From Trypanosoma brucei gambiense DAL972 (lineage: Eukaryota > Euglenozoa > Kinetoplastea > Trypanosomatida > Trypanosomatidae), in contig NC_026743.1 in assembly GCF_000210295.1 (NCBI RefSeq), forward strand, positions 2,294,001 through 2,358,000: a stretch of 64,000 bases of DNA. Direction: 5' to 3'. Shown here in pieces: positions 27,024 through 36,000 of the stretch (its first letter is position 1; each line of letters opens with the position of its first letter). The notes beneath the pieces are model-generated. The model was not told the origin of the DNA. It did no database searches and worked only from the letters and a program-made list of their open reading frames with translations. The position numbers and the translations under genes were made by a program.

Positions 27024-28547
27024 ATGTATCACTACGAGTACGATGACGACCACTCAACCAACCTCTCGCAAGCAATTAACGCCAAGTTGATTACGCGTAG
27101 GGGTATAACAACAGACAGCCCAGATCCCATTACTCCGGTTTTTTCGTCGACCGCGCCAACTCGCTCATCAACTGGACTAACGACTGAATGGATACGACAT
27201 CAAAAGCCTAGCGGAAGGGCTGTACCCCCGACCCTTGATACTCTAAAGGGGACAGGTAGTGGAAGGAAATACAAGAGTGTCACAAATTCCCAAGAAAACA
27301 ATGTGGACCCAAACAGCATTAACCGCGGCACTTTGCTAGTTAACTCATCCTACTCGGCACCTTCACCAAGATATAACCACGTCTCTTCAGTGGTAAAAAA
27401 GCTGATAGAGGGGAGAATAACGCCCCAAGAGGCGCGTCGTGCAAGTTCCTCTCGTCGTGGCAGCTCACGAACCACCCGACTGGTTGCCAGTAGCCGATTC
27501 GCTCCTGCCGATAGGCCATCAAGCGCCCCGAAACGTCTTCCGATGGGCAGCGGTAGGACTGGTGGGCTGCTGCCACGTCTAAGAATATCGTCAACACCAC
27601 ACATACCCGTCCGCACGCAGCAATGGATCCCTTCAAACTCAGCAAAACCAGCGACGGCGGAATGCCAAAAAAACATATCGCCACGAGGTCCGGCAACCAC
27701 GCAGTCATCGGGCAGCTCACGAAGCTTAAACATGTATCAAAGGGTGCCACTATCACGACAATGCGACTCTTTTCCGAGGAAACCAACAACTGTGGAGGAA
27801 AAACCGAAGCCCCCTCAGCCATTGTTCAGTCGGGTTCCGAGATGTGCGGCGGATATTCCAGATCATCGGAAGCCCTCTCCACGACACGATGTACAGTCAA
27901 GAAGGCCGTACGTGCCGCAGTCAGGACGTGAGGTACCGAAAGCGCATAAGACACCACTCTCCAGGGCATCCAGTTCGCCGAAATACAACAGTGCCCGGAG
28001 GAGGTACGTGCAGGACAAACAAGCCAACGAAACATCTACTATCAGCGGAAGGCAACGAGTTCCTGTAAGTGCAGTAGGTGTAGGAAGCAGGGAGAAGGCT
28101 AACGTCAGCGAAAGGCAACGAGTTCCTGTAAGTGCAGTAGATGTAGGAAGCAGGGAGAAGGCTAACGTCAGCGGAAGGCAACGAGTTCCTGTAAGTGCAG
28201 TAGATGTAGGAAGCAGGGAGAAGGCTAACGTCAGCGGAAGGCAACGAGTTCCTGTAAGTGCAGTAGATGTAGGAAATAAGGAGCAAGAAGACGGGCGAGT
28301 CACCGCAATTTCTTCGGACTCGAGAGGCGCATTAAGTCAGACAAAGGCGATGGAGACACAAAAAGTCGTCGATCCGTTGTTAACAAAAGATATAATTTCC
28401 CACGACGCGGCTGGTCGTCCCAAACATAAATCTCTTAATGGTGGTTTAGTGATACCACAGGTGGAGGGGATTAAGTCATTACTGCTTTTTGATATCAAAC
28501 CACCGAAACTGAGCGAGACTGGCGCTGTTGCCGCCACTGTCGGTTGA
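27024..28547 (+). CDS. Basic Ser/Pro/Arg-rich protein with four 21-residue repeats
   Basis: The 507-residue product from the ATG at 27024 is largely disordered: Ser, Pro, Arg and Thr dominate and no folded domain is recognised. Residues ~341-418 hold four copies of a 21-residue unit with core RQRVPVSAVDVGSREKANV; the last copy is truncated and diverged. Basic segments with RRGSSRTTR and similar motifs suggest binding to an acidic surface such as microtubules or nucleic acid, but this is speculation. The C-terminal ~70 residues are less biased and contain IPQVEGIKSLLLFDIKPPKL, which may be a short conserved end motif. No signal peptide or transmembrane segment is seen. The length of the open frame, a sensible splice-acceptor context and in-frame repeats support a real gene. 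Confidence 0.75.
   Translation: MYHYEYDDDHSTNLSQAINAKLITRRGITTDSPDPITPVFSSTAPTRSSTGLTTEWIRHQKPSGRAVPPTLDTLKGTGSGRKYKSVTNSQENNVDPNSINRGTLLVNSSYSAPSPRYNHVSSVVKKLIEGRITPQEARRASSSRRGSSRTTRLVASSRFAPADRPSSAPKRLPMGSGRTGGLLPRLRISSTPHIPVRTQQWIPSNSAKPATAECQKNISPRGPATTQSSGSSRSLNMYQRVPLSRQCDSFPRKPTTVEEKPKPPQPLFSRVPRCAADIPDHRKPSPRHDVQSRRPYVPQSGREVPKAHKTPLSRASSSPKYNSARRRYVQDKQANETSTISGRQRVPVSAVGVGSREKANVSERQRVPVSAVDVGSREKANVSGRQRVPVSAVDVGSREKANVSGRQRVPVSAVDVGNKEQEDGRVTAISSDSRGALSQTKAMETQKVVDPLLTKDIISHDAAGRPKHKSLNGGLVIPQVEGIKSLLLFDIKPPKLSETGAVAATVG
28044..28277 (+). repeat. Tandem 63-bp in-frame coding repeat, about 3.7 copies
   Basis: Copies begin at 28044, 28107, 28170 and 28233. The first three differ at only a few bases; the last loses identity after about 28274. 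The period is a multiple of three, so the reading frame is kept. Near-identity at the DNA level points to recent expansion or homogenisation. Confidence 0.95.
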
Positions 28548-29111
28548 GAGCGTATGTGTTCCATTACATCTTGGTACGTGTCTTCCAAGTGTAGCGTTTG
28601 TGTGTAACCTTTGCATTCAGTTTGGCGCAGAGCAGTTCAGTTCTTCCTCACCAAGGCAATTAATTTTGGTGACAGTTGGCAGTGAGTCTGGAAAGGGGGG
28701 AGGAGTGATGGAAAATCTCATGGAACCTCCCACGATAGTACCAAATGAGAAGTTGAAATTTATTTTTTGGATACGGTGGGCAGTCCTTCCGCCGCTTCAA
28801 CGCATGTGTGCGTCATCATGTATATGTGTATATATGTATTTTATTCGTACGGCTCTCCTTACTCACCTACACGTTTTTTTTTCCCTTACCGCCATATTTT
28901 GTTTCACTGGCACTTAGGGATTTCGTTTCCCCCCTCAACTCGAGTGCAGGGGGCTGTTGTTATTTTTTCCGGTGTTGTCTATCTTTAATTTTTCTATATT
29001 TATTCTTTTTACACCCTTTTGTTTCCCTTCACTTTCCCTTTGAAGTATGGTTTCTTTGAGTTTGTTTAAACTGCTAAAGTTGAGGAACCAGTGCCCACTC
29101 TACCAAAGTGA
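28548..29111. other. Spacer with strong pyrimidine tract and upstream ATG
   Basis: No gene. A long pyrimidine tract at about 28985-29041 ends in an AG at 29044-29045, a textbook acceptor. The first ATG after it (29047) opens a 28-codon frame that overlaps, out of frame, the start at 29112. Using a later AG (29078-29079) would remove it. Confidence 0.5.
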
Positions 29112-30113
29112 ATGTGGCGTCCAGCTGAAGTGAACGCTAATATCGGCACCCCACCGCATAAAGTATCTTCAATACCCGGTTTGGACGCGGGATTGGCTCC
29201 ACTATGTGCAACAATGTGGGCCGGTGGTTTGTGTCCAACAAGGGACGTGACATTGTGGGGATTCGGTGATGGTGATGGTGTGGGCGGGGAACAGCAGTTG
29301 CGTAACGTACAGCAGCACAGCGGTCCTTCTCCCTGTGCTGTAAAGGAAGGAGACGAAGTGTTGATGTATGCTCGTCCGCTTCCTTCAACTGCGAATGAAG
29401 AAGAGGATGAAGATGGTGCCGTAAGATTCGCTCAGTGGTGCACTCCCATAGAGCGGAAACACGCCTCTGATGCCGGAGACTCCAGTCAGTGTAGCATGAC
29501 CGGTCATAAGGCACGTGCAGCGCTGGCGATGAAACGACACCACGGCGACCCCGGTGCTCCGACAAAATTACCCGAAAGTAGGACATGTATTTTTAGTGAT
29601 GCTGATGAACTTACTGTTCCGTTTGCTAAGCGGTATCGGTCTTTTCAGTTGCAGGGTGTGGATGATGGTGACTCTAACAAGGTGAACGGCAGTAGCGTGC
29701 TAACTCCCTGTGATTCGTCTAATCTATCCCACATTACGCCACTGGATGAGGTTGGAGAGTCGATTGACCTTGCGAACCACATGTCGGGTCTCATATTAGC
29801 GGCATCCCCAACCCCAAAGAAACTGGATTTTGTCACTCCTCTTGAAGATGGTGAAGTGCACACGGGGGACAATGGCACATTTAATACCCAGGATGGGGAA
29901 AATAGGCCACTCAGCGCATGTAGCAGCACCCATCGCCCCCTTCGGGGGAAGAGATTTCTTGACGATTTGGACCCGAACGTGGGAGTTGCAACATCCCACT
30001 TATCAACCTGTAAGTCAATCAGAGAAGGCTGCCGAAAGTGCCGGCGGGTGGATGCACCGGAGGGTTGTGGGGAGGAAAAACGGCAGCGCATAACCGATTC
30101 AGTGCGAATGTAG
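29112..30113 (+). CDS. Conserved-looking hypothetical protein with CDK-type sites
   Basis: The ATG at 29112 opens 333 codons. I recognise no family. The protein is polar, with a Gly-rich stretch (GFGDGDGVGGE, ~48-58), an acidic block (NEEEDEDG, ~95-102), and a basic, Cys-containing end (CRKCRRVD, then EEKRQR) that could act as a nuclear localisation signal. It has several S/T-P sites; ASPTPKKLDF near residue 236 fits the S/T-P-x-K/R consensus of cyclin-dependent kinases. No transmembrane segment is visible. A regulated nuclear protein is a reasonable guess, no more. An out-of-frame upstream ATG at 29047 may reduce translation. Confidence 0.65.
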   Translation: MWRPAEVNANIGTPPHKVSSIPGLDAGLAPLCATMWAGGLCPTRDVTLWGFGDGDGVGGEQQLRNVQQHSGPSPCAVKEGDEVLMYARPLPSTANEEEDEDGAVRFAQWCTPIERKHASDAGDSSQCSMTGHKARAALAMKRHHGDPGAPTKLPESRTCIFSDADELTVPFAKRYRSFQLQGVDDGDSNKVNGSSVLTPCDSSNLSHITPLDEVGESIDLANHMSGLILAASPTPKKLDFVTPLEDGEVHTGDNGTFNTQDGENRPLSACSSTHRPLRGKRFLDDLDPNVGVATSHLSTCKSIREGCRKCRRVDAPEGCGEEKRQRITDSVRM

Positions 30114-30913
30114 GGAGGCCAAATCTCTTTTTTTTTTTGTTAGGATTATGGGCGCTGTACTGTTAGTATAAGAAACAGGGAAGAGAAAGGAAGAACACTA
30201 TAAAGGGTGCTGTTGAGAAAATATCAGTTTAAATTCAGTTTTCAGTGTATATGCGCGGTTTATCCGCGGGTGATCTTTCTTACTGAAGGCTCTCACTGCT
30301 TTTCCAATCTAGCTATTATTGCGCGTTCTTTTGTTTAGTTTTGCTAATGGATGTGTCCCTGGGGTTATCTGTACTAGTGAAGTTATTCCACTTCGGGAGG
30401 CATAGCAGGTGGCGCTGCTTTTCCCCATCTTTTTTTTTGTACCGTTCCCTCCCCATGTGTTGGCGGCGAATGTGATGGTGTGTCAATTGTGCGCGGCTCA
30501 CTTCTCCGCATCCCGCTTTCTTCACACGCATTCCATGTCACTGTACTTGTATTTACCTCTCGTTGTACTTCACTCTTTCTCAGTTTCGGACGGCAGTGTT
30601 GTGCAGTGCTCCCTCCTTGGTGAACCACTGGCTTTGCGCACGTCGAGGCCACGACCGTGTTAATTCTAGTGTCTCTTATCTTCTTTCGGTCCATTTCCGT
30701 CTATTCACTTTTTATTTCCGCATGACTAAAGAAGAAAACTTAGCCGATAATCAAGGGAGAGCCAACCGCAAAAAGGCAAGCAGGCATACAACCGTTGTAT
30801 TTTGTACCGGTAAATAACGGAGGGAAAAAGAAAGGAAATATAGGGAGGTTCAACCGAGAGAAACGAAGGAGAGAAAGAGGGGAAGTGAAGGAACAGTCTC
30901 GTGAATAAACAAC
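30114..30913. other. Spacer upstream of RPT6
   Basis: No gene seen. T-rich stretches at 30128-30140 and 30683-30718 are present. The likely acceptor is the AG near 30729-30730 after TTTCCGCATGACTAAAG; the long purine-rich leader that follows (about 180 bases, roughly 30731-30913) has no ATG before the RPT6 start. Confidence 0.5.
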
Positions 30914-32140
30914 ATGGCAACCAAGATGGTGACACCTACGGCAACGGCTAGCGACACAGATAATCCTGTGAGCACATACTTTCTGCAAAAGATTCAGGAG
31001 CTACGGGCTCAGGAAAAACGATTGCAGGATAATTATATGCGGCTGGAGGCTCAACGAAATGAACTTAACAGGCGTGTACGACATCTGAAGGAAGAAGTGC
31101 AACTTCTGCAGGAAAGTGGATCTATAGTTGCCGATGTCGTGCGAGTGATGAGCAAAGGCAAAGTGTTGGTGAACGTCAGCTCCAGTCAAGGGAAGCTAGT
31201 CGTTGATGTGGAGAAAACCGTTAATATCGATGACCTCTCGCGCAATGTTCGCGTGGCGCTTCGAAGTGGCACGTTTGCAATTCACTACATTCTTCCCACC
31301 AAGGTGGATCCACTTGTTTCCCTTATGAAGGTTGAAAACGCTGGTAGCGAGTCAACTTACGATGAGATTGGCGGCCTCTCTCGCCAGGTGAAGGAGATCA
31401 AAGAAGTGATTGAGTTGTCCGTTAAGCATCCTGAGCTTTTTGAAGCGTTAGGTATTGCCCAACCAAAGGGTGTGCTATTGTATGGGCCTCCAGGCACTGG
31501 AAAAACATTATTGGCTCGAGCAGTGGCACACCACACCGACTGCACCTTCATTCGTGTGAGTGGCGCTGAGTTGGTGCAAAAGTACATTGGGGAAGGTGCT
31601 AGGCTCGTTCGTGAATTGTTCGTTATGGCCCGCGAGCACAGCCCATCTATAATCTTTATGGATGAAATTGATTCTATCGGTTCAACCCGTTTGGAAAATA
31701 CGGGTCGTGGAGGTGACAGCGAGGTGCAGCGCACCATGTTAGAGTTACTCAATCAGCTCGATGGATTTGAGTCTACCCAGTCTATCAAGGTGATTATGGC
31801 CACGAACCGTGTGGATATACTAGACGAGGCGCTGCTTCGCCCGGGTCGAATTGACCGAAAGATTGAGTTTCCTGCACCCGACGAGCCGGCAAGGTTTGAG
31901 ATTTTAAAGATTCATTCGAGGAAAATGAACCTGACACGTGGGATCAATCTCAGGACCGTAGCCGAGAAAACAAACCAATGTTCTGGTGCGGAGCTAAAGG
32001 CAGTGTGTACAGAGGCAGGAATGTTTGCTCTCCGCGAGCGCCGTGTGCACATTACTCAAGAAGACTTTGAACTTGCAGTCGCCAAAATCATGCATAAGGA
32101 CCAAGACAAGAGCGTCTCACTCAAGAAGATGTGGAAATAG
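30914..32140 (+). CDS. RPT6: 26S proteasome regulatory ATPase subunit RPT6 (PSMC5)
   Basis: The 408-residue product matches human PSMC5/yeast Rpt6 along its whole length. An N-terminal coiled coil (~28-70) is followed by the OB-type domain and an AAA+ domain. The Walker A GPPGTGKT starts at residue 191, Walker B with IIFMDEID is near 246-253, and the second region contains [12 protein letters not shown]. The YDEIGGL block before the AAA domain and the [16 protein letters not shown] block are diagnostic for Rpt6 among the six Rpt subunits. It ends in KKMWK like its orthologues. It is one of the six ATPases that unfold ubiquitinated proteins and open the 20S gate, in nucleus and cytosol. A HECT ubiquitin ligase gene follows directly, though adjacency carries little meaning in such clusters. 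Confidence 0.97.
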   Translation: MATKMVTPTATASDTDNPVSTYFLQKIQELRAQEKRLQDNYMRLEAQRNELNRRVRHLKEEVQLLQESGSIVADVVRVMSKGKVLVNVSSSQGKLVVDVEKTVNIDDLSRNVRVALRSGTFAIHYILPTKVDPLVSLMKVENAGSESTYDEIGGLSRQVKEIKEVIELSVKHPELFEALGIAQPKGVLLYGPPGTGKTLLARAVAHHTDCTFIRVSGAELVQKYIGEGARLVRELFVMAREHSPSIIFMDEIDSIGSTRLENTGRGGDSEVQRTMLELLNQLDGFESTQSIKVIMATNRVDILDEALLRPGRIDRKIEFPAPDEPARFEILKIHSRKMNLTRGINLRTVAEKTNQCSGAELKAVCTEAGMFALRERRVHITQEDFELAVAKIMHKDQDKSVSLKKMWK

Positions 32141-33043
32141 CATTGTTTGCGTAAGGAAAGGAATATTTTTTCAAAGAGTAAAAACAAATGCAACAGAAAA
32201 GGAACTTGTCGAGGAGGAGATGGGCCCCGAGCAGAACACCTTTTTTCTCCATTTTTTTTTTCCTTCTATGGGGGTGGAGTTCGTTAGTTTGCCACCTTCA
32301 ACATTCTTTTTGCTGTTTTCCTTCACTCTGTATCCCCTCACGTCTCAGTTTTTGCGGAGGATCACTACTGCCTGTCTACCCAGAAGGAGGGGCACCAGTA
32401 TGTTGGTATATGTGCAGTTGCATGGAGGGGAGGAAGTTAATGGTGGGCACTACAAGGGTGAGAGGGTAAATTCTTTTTGCACTGCAGCGTCGGAGCGCCA
32501 AATTTCGGTACCGAGTAGAGAGGACAGCGAAATGCAACCGGAGTCGAGTCGCATCAATGTGCATCCACTCTTTATGCTTTTTCGATAGCCTGCGGGTTCA
32601 TATGTCTCACAGCTTTTTGTTTCGTGAATTTTCGAGGATTGGTTTGCCACTTCTATGCCATTTTTTTTTTTCCTTTAGCCTACTTCGCATATAAGTGTGC
32701 ATACGGAATGAGGTAATCATTCCTCTGTGTCGATGACAGACAACGCGGTCAGTGGTGTTGATATCTGTACAGGAACTGATGTTAGTGGTTTATCACACAT
32801 GGGGTGACATACCTGTGATGTGCTCACTTAAGTATGTGCGTTTTCTTTTTCTCTTTTCCCTTTCATATTTGCACTTTCTTTTTATGTATATTGACGGCTG
32901 TGACGACACTCACACATTTTGGAGTGTACGGGTCAGCCTAGTGGAGCGTGGCGCTGGGCCAGGTAACGGAAGGAACGCGGGAAGGCATTCGAACCCCATA
33001 AAACGAGACTGGTAGCGGCACTTAGTGGTTTCAGCTTAACACC
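32141..33043. other. Spacer upstream of the HECT ligase gene
   Basis: No supported gene; a long + frame entering from the RPT6 gene is a shadow continued into the 3' UTR. T runs occur at 32249-32258 and 32662-32672. A pyrimidine tract at about 32838-32882 precedes an ATG at 32884, but the first AG comes later (about 32928-32929), so that ATG would be removed and 33044 becomes the first ATG of the mRNA. Confidence 0.55.
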
Positions 33044-36000
33044 ATGGACGAAGAAACCACATTTCCACCTCAACAACAAGGGAAAGCGCTGATCTCAGAG
33101 CTACGGAGTGTAGTTAACGACTACAGAAATAGGAAAACCGTGGAGGCTCGCGAAAAAATTATAGCAGCGATGGACAACACTTGTGCCTCTCTCTGCTTTG
33201 GTGATGAGGGGTTCATCCGCAACTTGAACCCTTGCAGTTTGGCGTCTGCTTTAGTTGCTGTCCTAACAAGTACTCTCGCAACTGATTACCCGGAGGTCCA
33301 ATGCCTCGCGGTGCAGGCGCTGGCACTTGTGGCAGATCTTGTGCCACGAGGTGGTTTTGCTGTTGTAGCTGCAAGGGGTGTACAACCACTCCTGCTCCTC
33401 CTAAAGGAGCTGGATGCGTCAGAAAGCACGACACTGGAGGAGTTGTTGAGGTGTTTGACAAATCTCGCTTTTGAGGCTCACGAGCAGTTAATGCAACACC
33501 AGGCATTTTCTGTTATTGTTTCCATTGAAAGGCGATTGGAAACTCATCGACTGCGTATGATGTGCCTCAAGTGTCTGTCACATCTTCTCACATTGACCTC
33601 ACCGGAAGAATGGAACATATATCTGTCCAAGCCGTGTAGCTCGTTGATGGCAACATTTCATGAGGCGGTGACAAGACTTATGAAAGATGATTGTGCAGGT
33701 GATCGTCTGTCAAAAGACGACGAGGCTTATCTGCTGCGACTCCTCGAGTGTGTTGCGTTAACGTTTGATAGGGTGCTGTGTTCGGCGAAAATGATCGACA
33801 GGAACAGCAGGATGGTAGAGCAGCTTGTTTCGTCTCTCGTAGTGGTTATTAATGGAGCTGCTTCCATGGGTTCGCGCGGCACCGCCCTGCGTAATGCTGC
33901 GTGTTCGCCCCTTCTTACCCTTCTGTTCACAGACCCGGCTGTTACAGTGAGGATATTTCTTAAATGCCACGTGTTAGATTCTATATACAGTAACATTTCT
34001 GGGCTACTCGAAAAGAGGCCGAAACAGGCTTCTTACAATGGCGCAGCCGTGATCTCTGCTCTCATGGAAGAGGATCTGACGGCCGTGCCGAGCGTAGCTG
34101 AGGAACAAAAGGTCATTCCCCTGCTAGAGTTTCTTCTAGTAGTTATGCCACCCTCATGCACTGCAAGTGATTGCGATTATTACACCACCTTACCACACTA
34201 TATTTGGCAGTGGGAAGATGACTTTCATAACTGGTGTGACTGCACCGAAGACTTAAGCAAACGACTAGAGGGGGAGTACATAAAACAGCGGCGACTCTCA
34301 GGATACACAGTTTTTGAAGTTTCTAATGCAACATCTACACTGAAGATTAACTTTTCTACCATGCGATACAGAAGCAGCGAAAGCCTGCACTACCCTCACA
34401 ACATTAGCCGTCGTCCCTCTATTGCCGGATATATTTACCGGCGACCCATACGATGCCAGTGCGACGTTAAAGTTACACCGAACTCTTCATTGCCCGTCGA
34501 GGTGGCGTTGGGCAGGTTGGTTTCTCTCGGGGCAGGCACCACGACGGTTCTCGACGGTGAACCCGCCGTGGTGTCGGCCGGGGTACCGACGGGAAATGCG
34601 CATAGCAACGAACAATCTTATTGTGAAAGTGCATCCTATAGTTTTGGCAACATCGCTGCTCCCTCGTCTTCGAACCAACCTTCAAGGGGTCACGGGGCTC
34701 ATAATGGTGGTGTTGTGGAGGAGCGTGGGAGCCATTGCTGTTGTGTCAGCGTTTTGAGGTCACTGTTTCGTAAGTTGAAGGGTTCAGGACGTTCAACCGC
34801 AGTTCCCGAGGCCGGAAAATACGGTGCAGGGTCAGCGCTTACATCCTACGAAGTACTCGACGATGCTAGAGTGGAGCTTCTGCGCTGTGCTGCAACTCGT
34901 TCCAATTTCTTGCAGGAGCGGATGATCTACAGAATAATCCAACAGTATCTTCCAATTCTTATGCGTGTTGTGGATAGCACAGCCAATCTTATCATCGTAC
35001 GCCACTGTTCAGTACTGATTTTGCGCTGCGTTGACTTGGTGATAGGTTACTTCCGCTCAGGTGGGAGGGACCAGGGTCAACCTACCAGGACTCTCTGGGG
35101 CTTGTTTTGTGCCTTGGGCCCAAGTCTTGCGACGTCATTGTCCTATCTGACAACTTCCAGCACGACTCACGGATCGCTGACGCTATCGGCAGCACCCTTC
35201 AGGGAATTCCGGTGCGGTAGTGCGTTTGTGCTCGCGTTGTCAGCTTTAGACGTGACAGTTGGAACCCGGTTACCAGCAATGAATCTTGCTTGTGAAACTC
35301 AGCTGACCTCATTGAGTGCCCTGATGATGCTTTGCAGCCTCTGCCCCATAGGCGTGAAGGCGCTGACGAAGCAGCAGTCGCTCGCGTTATTGTGGAAACT
35401 GGAAAGGATTACTGGTCCCACTGAACGCAGTTCACAAGGTGGCGTCCACCTGTTGCTTGAAGGACATAGAGTCCCGCCGTGTCCCTTTCACACGAAGGCA
35501 CTGCAAATTGAGGAACTGCGCAGAACGCTGGTTCAGCAGCTTTGTTCGTTACTGTGGACAAATGCAAGGGCGGTAGATCAAATGTTGCCCTTCAAAAAAT
35601 GTTGTTTGGACATATCCGGAGACGATCAACAGGATAGTCAGCTTGGGGATTCCGTCGCCATGGGTTCACCTGAGGGGAGTGTGTCACCGAGTGCCAGTTG
35701 CACGAGCCTCACGTATATTTCTTCCAGTGGCGATCTGGACGGTGACACACCGCGTTCTCGCAGCACTCAGGTGATTAAACGTTTAACACGGATCAATGAG
35801 TACATGAAAGAGCACAGTAATGATCTCCCCGTGTTCTTGTATGATCAGCCGGAGCTGCTGAAGGATCTCGCTAGTGCTTTGCGCAGTGCTGATGTAAGGG
35901 AGGTGATTGGTTCAAAGATGAATGAGGTCTTTTCCCAACTGATAAAGAGTTTGCTCCGCACCATCTGCAAGTACACGGGAATTGGCAGACTAGAGGAACC

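Noticed and set aside
28062..28072. 5' splice-site-like GTAAGTGCAG within each 63-bp repeat
   Set aside because: The frame is open through all copies, and cis-introns are extremely rare in trypanosomes.
32025..32588. 187-codon frame overlapping the RPT6 end
   Set aside because: First third is a shadow of RPT6 in another frame; the rest is T-rich 3' UTR; non-ATG context and no family.
32975..33005. tRNA T-arm-like sequence (ATTCGAACCCC) on the minus strand
   Set aside because: The flanks do not pair into a T-stem or acceptor stem; no full cloverleaf could be drawn.
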